64,000 nucleotides of DNA, taken from Psychrobacillus mangrovi (GTDB taxonomy: Bacteria > Bacillota > Bacilli > Bacillales_A > Planococcaceae). Below, piece after piece: positions 52,745-60,940 of the stretch. The translations under genes and the position numbers were made by a program. The notes beneath the pieces were generated by a model. That model was not told the origin of the DNA and searched no databases. It worked only from the letters and a program-made list of their open reading frames with translations. The DNA lies in contig NZ_JBAWSY010000012.1 in the NCBI RefSeq assembly GCF_037104765.1, positions 19,488 to 83,487 on the forward strand, written 5' to 3'. How positions within the stretch are numbered: position 1 is the stretch's first letter; each line of letters begins with the position of its first letter.

Positions 52745-52846
52745 GTGCCTTTAACATATAAAGAGCCACTATACGGGAAGCACATATTGGAGATTTTTAA
52801 AGAATTGGGCCGTCAGTTAAATATGATTAAAGAATGGACAAGTTAA
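52745..52846 (+). pseudogene. Fragment of an unrecognised protein-coding gene
   Basis: The frame VPLTYKEPLYGKHILEIFKE... continues to a stop at 52844-52846, reads like the C-terminal end of a real protein, and has no start or ribosome site. Identity unknown; it suggests gene decay in this part of the accessory region. Confidence 0.3.
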
Positions 52847-52879
52847 TTTGAAATTTAGAATGTAAAGGAAGTGATATGG

Positions 52880-53440
52880 GTGTATAACATTGAGGTAAGG
52901 AGACCAAGAATTGAGGACGCTAAAGAGATGAATCAATTTTTTAGTAAGGTCATTAAGGATACGTTTACTGTAGAAGGCTTATCAGGAATGGAAGATGAAA
53001 TAAGAAATGAAATTGAGTATAAGAATCAATACTTGAATTGTGATATTGATAGCAACGGAGAAAATCGATTTTTTTGGATAGCTTTAGATCAAAATGATAA
53101 TAAGATTATCGGTTCGATTGAATACGGTCCTGCCAGTGAATTGATTGTTAATTGCACAAATGGAGAATTAAAGGGATGTATTGAGGTTGGTACAGTATTT
53201 GTTCATCCAGATTATCAAAAACGAGGTATCGGTAATTTACTTTTGAATGTTATGTATCTAACCCTCAAGATTAGGGGAATTGAAGGATTTTGTTTAGATA
53301 GTGGATATACCAATGCACAAAAAATATGGAAGAAAAAATTTGGAGAACCTGATTACTTGCTGAAGGATTATTGGGGCGAAGGGTATAATCATATGATTTG
53401 GAAAAGGAGTACCACTAAGACTACCTTAATATTTAGGTAG
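52880..53440 (+). CDS. GNAT-family N-acetyltransferase
   Basis: 186 residues from GTG 52880 behind AAAGGAAG (GTG 52871 is also in frame). RRPRIEDAKEMNQFF opens it, VGTVFVHPDYQKRGIGNLLL near residue 110 is the acetyl-CoA loop. The last residues (STTKTTLIFR) are atypical and may come from rearrangement at the 3' end. Substrate unknown. Confidence 0.75.
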   Translation: MYNIEVRRPRIEDAKEMNQFFSKVIKDTFTVEGLSGMEDEIRNEIEYKNQYLNCDIDSNGENRFFWIALDQNDNKIIGSIEYGPASELIVNCTNGELKGCIEVGTVFVHPDYQKRGIGNLLLNVMYLTLKIRGIEGFCLDSGYTNAQKIWKKKFGEPDYLLKDYWGEGYNHMIWKRSTTKTTLIFR

Positions 53441-53835
53441 ATTAACTAGGGCAATGTCGTGGATTACTTAAAGATGGGCATAGCTGCGGTGACCCCTATC
53501 TTCTTTGTTCTTCAACAATAGAATTGTAAAAAAGTTAGTATGCCGACAACTTTTTTATCAAAGTAAAATTGTGAAATATTACACTTAAACTATCGGGTGC
53601 TCTACTTTAAGAAGTTGAGCCCTTTTCTTATTCAAGTAACGGGGCAATTTAGTTGAATAAGGGGTGTGAGCTATGCTAAGGAGATTAACTGGAATATTGA
53701 CGAAGAAATTTTTAAAAAAGTAGATATAAATAAGACTCCAGACGTAGTTTTAAATAGAACTCCGGATCCGTTATTATAAAACACTTCTTATGTATCATCA
53801 AAGGTAAGGTAATCAAAGGAGTGGGAATATTTATA
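53441..53835. other. Intergenic stretch with dispersed repeat and a 37-residue open frame
   Basis: Contains one copy of the 45-bp dispersed repeat (53571-53610). GTG 53666 opens a 37-residue frame to 53779 (MSYAKEINWNIDEEIFKK...) preceded by AAGGGG; it looks protein-like but cannot be identified, and may be a remnant. AAAGGAGTGG at 53816-53825 is the ribosome site of the next, foreign gene. Confidence 0.4.
53571..53610 (+). repeat. Dispersed 45-bp repeat, copy 1
   Basis: GTGAAATATTACACTTAAAC followed by TATCGGGTGCTCTACTTTAAG. Relatives at 55340, 55449, 58397, 61219 and 63846 share GTGAAATATTGCACTTAAAC and ACGGGTGCTTTAGTTAAACA blocks. Confidence 0.7.
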
Positions 53836-54423
53836 ATGAAAACGCATTTAAAAATAAGTCAGGTGTCACGGACATCCCCGGGGCCAGGTGTTACTGTGAT
53901 CGGGGTCCTGATGGCTCTGTGGTGAATTGCGTTTGCGGTGGTCAATGTCGTCTTCGAGGTCACAGATTATTTCGCCGAGGGTCCACTTGCCGAGTACGCG
54001 GCCGGCATCACGGTGATGAACTGGCTTGTCGTTGGCTTTAAGGCATTGGGCGCGGCTGTGGCGTTATTGTCGGTTGTGAACATCCCGAAACTTCACCTAC
54101 CGGCTCTCATGACAGTATTGTTGTGGGGAGCTTTCGCCACGCTCGGATTATATGCCCTGGGCAGCGTGACGCAGGCGCTGGGTATGATTTCCGGGTTTGC
54201 TGGCAATGCCGGTCAAATTAATCTGAAAGGTGTCGGCTACGTATTTATGTTCCTGTTGGCCGCGATTGGCTATGGCTTCCTGGCCGTCTCCTACTCGCGG
54301 CGTCATTACACACGAAGAGGCTACGCCATTCTCGGGGTGGTCGGCGCACCCGTGGTGCTTAGTTTGATCCTGATAGCGGTCCCGATGCTACTGTTTACCC
54401 TCGGACTCATACCTGCATACTGA
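53836..54423 (+). pseudogene. Foreign high-GC membrane protein gene with an in-frame stop
   Basis: From ATG 53836 (good ribosome site) the frame runs MKTHLKISQVSRTSPGPGVT... to LMALW, meets TGA at 53923-53925, then continues IAFAVVNVVFEVTDYF... to 54423, in all ~195 codons. The downstream part has four hydrophobic segments and ends LIAVPMLLFTLGLIPAY. GC content is about 57% against about 35% for its neighbours, and the codons are actinobacterial in style (GCG, GTC, CTG, CGG). A GTG at 53938 could restart translation, so a shortened product remains possible. Origin by horizontal transfer is inferred; the family is not recognised. Confidence 0.7.
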
Positions 54424-54559
54424 TGCTCCAGCTTTTCCATGGTGATTCCTTTGGATCTATCAATAGAAGAAATCCCAGATATTCAACCGATTCGTATCGG
54501 ATCGAACTCTGAGACACAAATGATGAAATTATGAGTGTTAATGATTAAATGAATTGAAT

Positions 54560-54650
54560 TAGTTGGAACGCCGTATGCGGTGAAAGTCGCACGTACGGTG
54601 TGAACAGGGGAAAAAGCCAGCGATAACTTCAAAGGCTTCCCTATCTGTAT
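54560..54650 (+). mobile_element. Group II intron 3' end (domains V-VI), truncated
   Basis: GGAACGCCGTATGCGGTG, AAAGTCGCACGTACGGTGTG, AACAGGGGAAAAAGCCAGCG and AAGGCTTCCCTATCTGTATC are laid out like domain V and VI of a class C bacterial group II intron: GCCGTATGCGG pairs with CGCACGTACGGT around a GTGAAAGT tip. No reverse transcriptase is present; 5' structure is missing or not recognised. The tail follows the high-GC gene by 140 bases. Confidence 0.75.
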
Positions 54651-54772
54651 CAGGAAGGGATTAATCCCCTTTTTGTTGAACTTACTGAACTAAAGTGCAG
54701 TTTAGTTTAAAAAGGCGATTCAGAACTAACTTAGGATTATGATGGAATTCATTTCATAACGGGGGTATCCAG

Positions 54773-55300
54773 ATGTTTGAAAAGTTTAATTTTGACTTAA
54801 TTTATCGTGAACGAAATGATTTCACCCCTTTGGTGGTAATGATGTGTGGTGTGGCCGGTTCTGGGAAAACTACATTCTCACAACTATTAGAAAAAGAAGG
54901 CTTTGTACGTCTTTCTATTGATGAAGAAATTTGGGCTACTAATGGTCGTTATGGTATTGATTTCCCAATTGAAAAGATTGAGGAATACAAGAAAGATGCA
55001 GAAAGAAAATTGCGCAATCATTTAATCAAGTTAATTCAAGATAAACAACAGGTGGTAATTGACTTCAGTTTTTGGGATCGTGTAAGAAGGGATCAATATA
55101 AACAGCTTATTGAAAAATTCGGAGGTAAATGGAAACTTATTTATTTAAAAGTTCATCCTGATGATATGCGTAAACGGCTCAAGATTCGAAACAAACGATT
55201 TGATGCTAATGCGTTTCCTATTACAGAAGAAATTTTGACTTCCTATCTTAATGGTTTCGAAACACCAAAAGGTGAAGGAGAAATTGTAATTGAAAATTAG
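54773..55300 (+). CDS. P-loop kinase-like ATPase (AAA_33)
   Basis: 175 residues. Walker A MCGVAGSGKTTFSQLL near residue 23; a RLSIDEEIW segment (Mg-binding Asp) and a lid region KRLKIRNKRFDANAFP. These are seen in small-molecule kinases, polynucleotide kinases and zeta toxin-like or chloramphenicol phosphotransferase-like enzymes. No antitoxin gene is adjacent, so a toxin role is not supported. AACGGGGG ahead of ATG. Confidence 0.75.
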   Translation: MFEKFNFDLIYRERNDFTPLVVMMCGVAGSGKTTFSQLLEKEGFVRLSIDEEIWATNGRYGIDFPIEKIEEYKKDAERKLRNHLIKLIQDKQQVVIDFSFWDRVRRDQYKQLIEKFGGKWKLIYLKVHPDDMRKRLKIRNKRFDANAFPITEEILTSYLNGFETPKGEGEIVIEN

Positions 55301-55339
55301 ACCTATCAAATAATAACCATTTAGACTTACTTCAAATAG

Positions 55340-55393
55340 TGAATAATACTTTTTCTACTTAAACTAACGGGTGCTTTAGTTAAACAAGACCAT
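55340..55393 (+). repeat. Dispersed 45-bp repeat, copy 2
   Basis: Contains TTAAACTAACGGGTGCTTTA then GTTAAACAAGACCATTATTT. This copy is uninterrupted on its right side, unlike the copies at 61219 and 63846, which end at IS tips. Confidence 0.8.
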
Positions 55394-55448
55394 TATTTCG
55401 ATGATTTATTTTTTATCCAAAACATAAGTAGGTCGTAGAAAATCCGTT

Positions 55449-55490
55449 GTGAAATATTGCACTTAAACTAACTTAGCAGTTTAGTTCAAC
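55449..55490 (+). repeat. Dispersed 45-bp repeat, copy 3
   Basis: GTGAAATATTGCACTTAAAC followed by TAACTTAGCAGTTTAGTTCAAC, a variant with the GGGTGC block changed. Confidence 0.7.
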
Positions 55491-55545
55491 AATTATCATT
55501 AGCTTTATTTCAACAATCGGACCATTTAATTGAAGAAGACTACAC

Positions 55546-55584
55546 AAAAAGTCGCTTTCCCTTACGTAAGGAAAGCGACTTTTT
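55546..55584 (+). terminator. Terminator ahead of the PadR gene
   Basis: AAAAAGTCGCTTTCCCTTAC and GTAAGGAAAGCGACTTTTT pair with one bulged base; T-rich tail. It shields the padR promoter from the kinase gene. Confidence 0.85.
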
Positions 55585-55634
55585 AGATTGATTTTTCCCT
55601 CGTTATCAAGCTTGTTACAATTTTAAAAATGTTG

Positions 55635-55698
55635 TTGACTATTCAGTTGAACTGTATTATGTTGTTGTTAAGTTGAACTATATAGTCGAACTGAATAG
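55635..55698 (+). promoter_or_regulatory. Promoter with inverted-repeat operator upstream of padR
   Basis: CTATTCAGTTGAACT (55639-55653) and AGTCGAACTGAATAG (55684-55698) are inverted copies (13 of 15 bases) flanking the start region. TTGACT (55635-55640) with TATGTT (55658-55663) gives a -35/-10 spacing of 17. Autorepression by the PadR product is inferred. Confidence 0.6.
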
Positions 55699-55709
55699 AG
55701 GGTGAGGAT

Positions 55710-56027
55710 ATGAAACATAAATTATTACCGTTGTCTGAAACCATGCATTATATTTTATTAGCTATGCGTGAGCCACTCCATGGCTATGCCGTAATGCAGA
55801 AGATAGAAAAGATAAGTGACGGTACTGTTATTTTAGCAGCTGGTACATTATATGGTGCGATTGAAAACTTGAATAAGCATGGTTGGATTGAACCTGTTGG
55901 AGAGTCAGGTCGAAGAAAAGTTTATATGATAACTGCGGAAGGAAGCGCAATTTTGAAAATGGAACAAAACAGGTTATTGCATATTTTATCCCTATACGAA
56001 GGAAGTGAATCGAATGAAGAAACTTAA
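55710..56027 (+). CDS. PadR-family transcriptional regulator
   Basis: 105 residues: the PadR winged HTH (HYILLAMREPLHGYAVMQKI, LAAGTLYGAIENLNKHGWI, RRKVYMITAEG) followed by a short dimerisation helix. Overlaps the DUF2812 gene by 14 bases, the usual two-gene unit where PadR senses membrane or drug stress and controls its neighbour. Confidence 0.9.
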   Translation: MKHKLLPLSETMHYILLAMREPLHGYAVMQKIEKISDGTVILAAGTLYGAIENLNKHGWIEPVGESGRRKVYMITAEGSAILKMEQNRLLHILSLYEGSESNEET

Positions 56028-56583
56028 GATGTTTTTTGATATTGAAAAAGAAGAGCAATGGCTGAACGTGCAATTACAAAAAGGCTATCGTTGCACAAAT
56101 ATTAGTGGATTAGGAATATACACTTTCGAAAAAACCGACAAGAGATATGTGATGCGGCTGGATTATCAAGATTATTTATCAAAGAAAAGGTTCAAAGATT
56201 ACAAAGGGATATATGAAGACTTCGGTTGGATTTATATAAATGGCCCCTGGCTTGGTGGAATTCGATATTGGCAAAAAGAAGATGATAATCAAAATGAAAT
56301 CTTCTCGGATCGCCAATCAAAGAGTAATTATTATAAAAGATTGATGGGTTATTCATCTGGTTTATGTATACTGTTTTTGTCTTTTTTTTATTCGCTTTAC
56401 AAGGATTCAGGTTTATATTTAGCTGAAGGGCTTTGGAGTATGAAAGGTGCATTATTTTGGAAAGCATTTTTATTTGAAACTCCATTTGCACTTTTGAGGT
56501 CACTTCCCGCCCTTATGGTTGTTTTATTTGGTAGCAGTTTCTATAAAGCTTATCGAAAGTATTCAATGTTAAAAGAAAAATAA
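56014..56583 (+). CDS. DUF2812 membrane protein
   Basis: 189 residues from ATG 56014 (GAAGGAAG ahead). N-terminal ~90-residue soluble DUF2812-like domain (EKEEQWLNVQLQKGYRCTNI, YTFEKTDKRYVMRLDYQ) and two membrane segments (residues ~115-132 and ~157-178). Coupled to PadR by overlap. The role is unknown; such pairs are often near drug-response genes. Confidence 0.8.
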   Translation: MKKLKMFFDIEKEEQWLNVQLQKGYRCTNISGLGIYTFEKTDKRYVMRLDYQDYLSKKRFKDYKGIYEDFGWIYINGPWLGGIRYWQKEDDNQNEIFSDRQSKSNYYKRLMGYSSGLCILFLSFFYSLYKDSGLYLAEGLWSMKGALFWKAFLFETPFALLRSLPALMVVLFGSSFYKAYRKYSMLKEK

Positions 56584-56954
56584 TGCGAGGATGTTAATTA
56601 TGAACTTTATTTAATTCAAAGAAGTAATTGAGGATAATGTATCTACCACAGTCGGGCGCTTTAACGGAAAAAAGAAGCGCCTTAATTTCATTATCGGGCC
56701 AGATTCTTGAATAAATGCAGGTAATTTGATGTTTAAATAGAATATAAACTGTCAATTGGAAATTGTATTAGTGCAGGAAATACAGAAAAAAGATTGGCAA
56801 GGAATGTTTGAAATTGGGAGAAGAGGAGGGGCAAAAAATTAGGATAGTAATCAAAAGTTTCATTTTAGTAATAAGGCATGTCCAGTAAAAGTCTGTCTTT
56901 CACGAAACTAACGTTTGTCTATTGTAAAATCTTAGAGAATATAGGGGATATAAA
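56584..56954. other. Intergenic stretch with a terminator-like hairpin
   Basis: GGGCGCTT and AAGCGCC (56654-56681) pair and are followed by TTAATTTC, a weak terminator for the DUF2812 gene. A short protein-like frame ending QGMFEIGRRGGAKN (stop at 56841) has no start and is unidentified. No other feature. Confidence 0.5.
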
Positions 56955-58220
56955 ATGAATTTTTTTAAAAAAAGTTCTTTATTGTTTTTACCAATTTTTC
57001 TATTTTTTTTATTATCTGGATGCGGGACTGGTGAAACAGTTGATGAGGTAGATCAATACATATCAATAATTGAACAAATCGATATTCCAGATGATATAAA
57101 GGTGATCGGATTGGGTGAGGCAACACATGGGAATATTGAATTTCAAGAGTTGAAAAAAGACGTTTTTGAAGTATTGGTAATAAATGAAAATGTCCGTGTT
57201 TTTGTCTTAGAAGGTGATTTTGGAGGCGGACAGCAAATTAATCAATTCATTTTAAATGGAACTGGTACTGCAGAAGAGGCAGTGAACACCCTTGATTATA
57301 GTATTTATAAAACGGAACAAATGATTGATCTTGTTCAATGGATGCATGATTATAACGCGACGGTGAGCGAGGACAGGAAAATTTATATTTATGGAAATGA
57401 TATGCAACGCTATGACTATAGTAAAAAAGGCGTGCTTGACTATTATAAAGTTGTTAGTGCAGATGCATTCAAAAAATATGCATTACAGCTGAAACATGTT
57501 TCAAATGATAAAATGCGTAAGTTAACGACGGAGCAATTGAACGAAATCGATGAAATAATAGAAAATATCATTTTAGACCTGCAAAAAAATGAAGTGATTT
57601 ACGTGGAACAATCGTCTACTGAAGCCTATCTCTTTGCTTTACAATATGCGCAAATCATGAAACAGCGTACACAGTTATTTTTAAACGAAGGAGATTATAC
57701 GAAACTTCGTGATCAATATTTGTCGGATAATTTACAATGGATTGTTGAATTTGAAGCAGAGCGAGGTCACGATAAAATATTCATTACCGGACATAATGGG
57801 CACATTGAAAAAACGTCTGCATCGTTAGCTGGTTACAAATCAATGGGAAATTATTTAGATGAGTTATATGGTGAAGAATACTTTGCAATTGGGACTGATT
57901 TTATCAGCAGCGAGTTTCAGGCGAAAAACGGTAGCTCTGGTGAGCGACAAATTCATACACTGGAGAATCACAATGATTTAGTTGATGCATTCAGTGAAGT
58001 GGAGTCAAATGTTTTCTATGTTAATTTTGAAAAAGCAAGTAAGTGGGATGAGTTATTGGATATCATCTCGAGGGAACAAAAAATGGCGAATATTGGGGAT
58101 GATTTCCGCTGGTGGTACAAGACTTTAAAGATGTTTTACACGATTGAAATGACACCCAACGAAGCATATGACAGTATTATTATTGTAAAGGTAGCAACAC
58201 CAACAAATGTCATAGAATAG
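56955..58220 (+). CDS. Erythromycin esterase-family lipoprotein
   Basis: 421 residues. Signal peptide with lipobox LLSGC (Cys near 23), so it would be tethered to the outside of the membrane. Erythromycin-esterase-type motifs: VIGLGEATHGNIEFQELK near residue 50, FVLEGDFGG, and ITGHNGHIEKTSAS near residue 278. Known EreA/EreB enzymes are cytoplasmic, so an exported lipoprotein form may act on another ester or lactone. AGGGGATAT ahead of the ATG. Confidence 0.82.
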   Translation: MNFFKKSSLLFLPIFLFFLLSGCGTGETVDEVDQYISIIEQIDIPDDIKVIGLGEATHGNIEFQELKKDVFEVLVINENVRVFVLEGDFGGGQQINQFILNGTGTAEEAVNTLDYSIYKTEQMIDLVQWMHDYNATVSEDRKIYIYGNDMQRYDYSKKGVLDYYKVVSADAFKKYALQLKHVSNDKMRKLTTEQLNEIDEIIENIILDLQKNEVIYVEQSSTEAYLFALQYAQIMKQRTQLFLNEGDYTKLRDQYLSDNLQWIVEFEAERGHDKIFITGHNGHIEKTSASLAGYKSMGNYLDELYGEEYFAIGTDFISSEFQAKNGSSGERQIHTLENHNDLVDAFSEVESNVFYVNFEKASKWDELLDIISREQKMANIGDDFRWWYKTLKMFYTIEMTPNEAYDSIIIVKVATPTNVIE

Positions 58221-58611
58221 CAATTTAATAATAACACAGCATAAAATAATCTAAGTTTCTTAATCCTATAAGATTCCAACTGGCTTTTCTTTATTATAAT
58301 GATCTTCCAATCCGGGGCTTTTCTTTAATAAGATGGCTTCTTTTTGCATGGATAACACATATAAGGAATTAAGTTTATGAAGATGTAAATAAGATAGTGA
58401 AGTATTGTACTTAAACGAACGGGTAAAAATAAAACCAATCCGCTAATTATTCGGAAACTTTTATGCTTGATTAGACAACATGCACATGATTAAACATGTG
58501 CATGTTGTTTCATAAAAAAAGTATGAAGGTTGAGCAAATCTTTATCAAATTGATTGAAGGATGTGCTCAGTCATTATACGTAAACAATTTATTAAAGTTT
58601 AGGTGATGAAA
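58221..58611. other. Intergenic stretch with dispersed repeat and a perfect hairpin
   Basis: Contains dispersed-repeat copy 4 (58397-58426) and a perfect 14-bp stem ACAACATGCACATG / CATGTGCATGTTGT (58475-58508, loop ATTAAA) followed by a weak T tail. No gene seen. Confidence 0.6.
58397..58426 (+). repeat. Dispersed 45-bp repeat, copy 4 (partial)
   Basis: GTGAAGTATTGTACTTAAAC then GAACGGGTAA; the right half is missing. Confidence 0.55.
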
Positions 58612-58945
58612 ATGGAAAAAATAGCAGGACATTATCATATTTCAATGATAAAAAAAAATTAAAGTGAATAATGGATTCTATCAAAATATTCTTGGATTAC
58701 GTAGAGTAAAAGTGTCTGTCAATCAAGATGATCCATCGATGTATCCTTTGTTCTATGGTGATTTAGTTGGAAGCCCAGGAACAGGGCTAACTTTCTTTGA
58801 AATGCCACTTGCCAGAAGAACCCACTCAGGGACAGATGCAATAACTAGAATTGGATTATTAATTACTTCCTATCAGAGCCTTGTTTATTGGAAAGAACGG
58901 TACCATTTTCAGGAAGGAATGTTTGGAAAAGTAACAGTCAAATAA
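58612..58945 (+). pseudogene. Ring-cleaving dioxygenase (MhqO/YkcA type), frameshifted and truncated
   Basis: ATG 58612 begins MEKIAGHYHISMIKKN and stops; after one A-run indel (nine A at 58649-58657) the frame FYQNILGLRRVKVSVNQDDP continues through LTFFEMP, TDAITRIGLL to 58945. The conserved blocks match the N-terminal half of the VOC-type dioxygenases (~310 residues in full). Only about 110 residues are left, so it is not functional. A terminator at 58947-58976 follows. Confidence 0.85.
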
Positions 58946-59254
58946 CAAGCAGGGCCAATCTGGCCTTGCTTTTTTAATAGGTAACGGTAACTTATTTATT
59001 ATTACCCAGACATCATCATAACAGCTAACTTTTCTCCACAAACGAATGTTCCTTTAAAAAGGGAAATGTTCACTTTTTGAAAAGTAAAGAGGTAGGTGAG
59101 AAAAAGATTTTTTTCATATTTACTAGTGTTAATAGTGCTGAAAAAATGAAGAAAATAGGTAGATGGAATCAATATTGGAGAAATCGTAATAGTCCTATGT
59201 TTTTGAGGAACAATAAATGAAAAGTAATAAAAATGTTATAAAGCGAGGTGTTTT
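58946..59254. other. Intergenic stretch after the dioxygenase remnant
   Basis: The terminator AAGCAGGGCC / GGCCTTGCTT plus T6 (58947-58976) is the only clear feature. The rest is AT-rich and ends in the ribosome site of the deacetylase (AAGCGAGGTG). Confidence 0.6.
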
Positions 59255-59989
59255 ATGAAAAAGGTTGCAATGTTTTTCCTATGTCTTCTTATATTAATTC
59301 TTCCATCACATGTTTTTGCTCAACCTAAAGTACCTATTTTAATTTATCATTCGATTGACGAATTTAAAGGGAAGGGTTCTAGGGAGTTATATGTAACACC
59401 GGAGAATTTCGAGAAACAAATGATTTATCTAAGAGACCATGGCTACACATTATTAACTTTTGATCGATGGCAAGACATTAATAAAGTAAACAAACCCATT
59501 TTCATTACCTTTGATGATGGATACAAAAACAATCTGAATGCATTTAGTATCTTTCAAAAACTGAAAAACGAACGTTTTAAACCAACTGGTACCATTTTTG
59601 TTATTTCTGACTTTATCGGTCGCTCCAACCGATTATCGAAATCGGATTTAAAAATGATGGCTGATTCGGGAATCATCTCAATACAGTCTCATACTGCTAC
59701 ACATCCTGATTTGACGAAAATAAAAAATTATGAATATGAACTGAAAGGGTCCAGAGAGAAAATTCAAAAAATAACGGGCAAACCAGTTACTGCTCTTGCG
59801 TATCCATACGGAAATTTCAGTAACAAGGTCGTAGCGGAAACGAAGAAATACTATTTGTTTGGACTTACGACAACTCCTGAACTATTTTCTGAGAAGGGCA
59901 TAAAAGACGAATTCTATCTTTTACCACGGATCTATATCAAGTATTCAACTACTCTTGATGACTTTGCAAAGATCGTTGACGGAGAATGA
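59255..59989 (+). CDS. Secreted polysaccharide deacetylase (NodB homology)
   Basis: 244 residues. Signal peptide (hydrophobic stretch to about residue 22, FAQP cleavage region), then a CE4 domain: catalytic FITFDDGYKNN near residue 89, zinc His motif SHTATHPDLT near residue 150, and a later ALAYPYGNFSN. It would remove N-acetyl groups from a cell-wall or surface polysaccharide. Single gene; no carbohydrate cluster around it. Confidence 0.87.
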   Translation: MKKVAMFFLCLLILILPSHVFAQPKVPILIYHSIDEFKGKGSRELYVTPENFEKQMIYLRDHGYTLLTFDRWQDINKVNKPIFITFDDGYKNNLNAFSIFQKLKNERFKPTGTIFVISDFIGRSNRLSKSDLKMMADSGIISIQSHTATHPDLTKIKNYEYELKGSREKIQKITGKPVTALAYPYGNFSNKVVAETKKYYLFGLTTTPELFSEKGIKDEFYLLPRIYIKYSTTLDDFAKIVDGE

Positions 59990-60150
59990 AGGCGATTACT
60001 ATACCAGGTAATCGTTCTTTCTTTTGGAACCAAGGGAAAGTGGTTATTAGTGTTTATAAGAAAATGGGTAAAGAAACAGGAAAAATGGTTTATTTAGGGA
60101 AGAAGGAATCTCAATGTTTGATATTAAATAAAAAAGGGAATAGAATTAAA

Positions 60151-60182
60151 AGTAATAAATCTCGTGTTCGAGATTTATTACT
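60151..60182. promoter_or_regulatory. Perfect 14-bp inverted repeat at the SDR ribosome site
   Basis: AGTAATAAATCTCG / CGAGATTTATTACT with loop TGTT ends one base before AAAGGAGG of the SDR gene. It could be an operator or an RNA hairpin masking the ribosome site. There is no T tail, so a plain terminator role is unlikely on the + strand. Confidence 0.55.
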
Positions 60183-60199
60183 AAAGGAGGAGTTTGAGT

Positions 60200-60940
60200 A
60201 TGAAATTACAAAACAAGGTTGCAATCATTACAGGTGCCGCTCAAGGTATGGGTGCTATGCATGTACGCAAGTTCGTTGAGGAAGGCGCAAAAGTTGTTAT
60301 CACTGATATTAATCTAGAGGCTGCTCAGAAATTGGCGGATGAAGTAGGTGACAATGCAATTGCATTGAAACTTAATGTTTCAAGTGCTGAAAACTGGAAA
60401 GAAGTTGTAGAAAAAACAGAAGAAACATTCGGACCTGTTACCGTATTAGTGAACAATGCTGGAATTGGTATTTTCAAACTTTTAGAAGATTTGACTGAAG
60501 AGGATTTTAGAAAAACATTTGAAATTGATGAATTAGGCGTATTCTTAGGAATGAAAACAGTAGTACCATCTATGAAAAAAGCAAAAGGCGGTTCGATTGT
60601 AAATATTTCATCCGTTGACGGTTTAGTTAGTGCGCCAACTGCAATCGCATATAGTGCATCAAAACATGCAGTGACTGGTATGACAAAAGGTGCTGCTACA
60701 GAGCTTGGTCAATTCAATATTCGAGTAAACTCTGTACACCCTGGCGTTATTGAATCTCCAATGGCGGAACAGGGCGATGTTGCTGACTTCATTAAAAAAC
60801 TTGAACAAGACATTCCATTAAGAAGAAGAGCAAAAACAGAAGAAGTATCAAACTTAGTCATATATCTAGCTTCAGATGATTCTAGCTATTCAACAGGAGC
60901 TCAATTTGTGGTAGATGGCGGTATGATTTCTGATTTGTAA
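60200..60940 (+). CDS. Short-chain dehydrogenase/reductase (classical, glucose/hydroxysteroid DH-like)
   Basis: 246 residues. TGxxxGxG as ITGAAQGMGAMHV near residue 10, DI after strand 2 (acidic, NAD preference), NNAGIG near residue 89, catalytic Ser in VNISSVDG, YSASK, and the C-terminal SSYSTGAQFVVDGG. Start ATG 60200 behind AAAGGAGG; TTG 60194 lies too close. A substrate cannot be assigned. Confidence 0.88.
   Translation: MKLQNKVAIITGAAQGMGAMHVRKFVEEGAKVVITDINLEAAQKLADEVGDNAIALKLNVSSAENWKEVVEKTEETFGPVTVLVNNAGIGIFKLLEDLTEEDFRKTFEIDELGVFLGMKTVVPSMKKAKGGSIVNISSVDGLVSAPTAIAYSASKHAVTGMTKGAATELGQFNIRVNSVHPGVIESPMAEQGDVADFIKKLEQDIPLRRRAKTEEVSNLVIYLASDDSSYSTGAQFVVDGGMISDL

Larger units (their letters stand above)
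55301..55709. other. Intergenic stretch with two dispersed repeats and a terminator
   Basis: Holds dispersed-repeat copies 2 and 3 (55340-55393 and 55449-55490), a terminator (55546-55584) and the PadR operator/promoter (55635-55698). No gene seen. Confidence 0.7.

Noticed and set aside
54773..55300. Zeta toxin of a toxin-antitoxin pair
   Set aside because: The P-loop fits many small kinases, and there is no antitoxin gene adjacent; the zeta-specific substrate-binding motifs were not seen.
59986..60279. 97-codon frame overlapping the deacetylase stop (ATGA)
   Set aside because: It runs through the perfect inverted repeat and 80 bases into the SDR gene in another frame; composition is Lys-rich and low-complexity, and no ribosome site is separate from the deacetylase.
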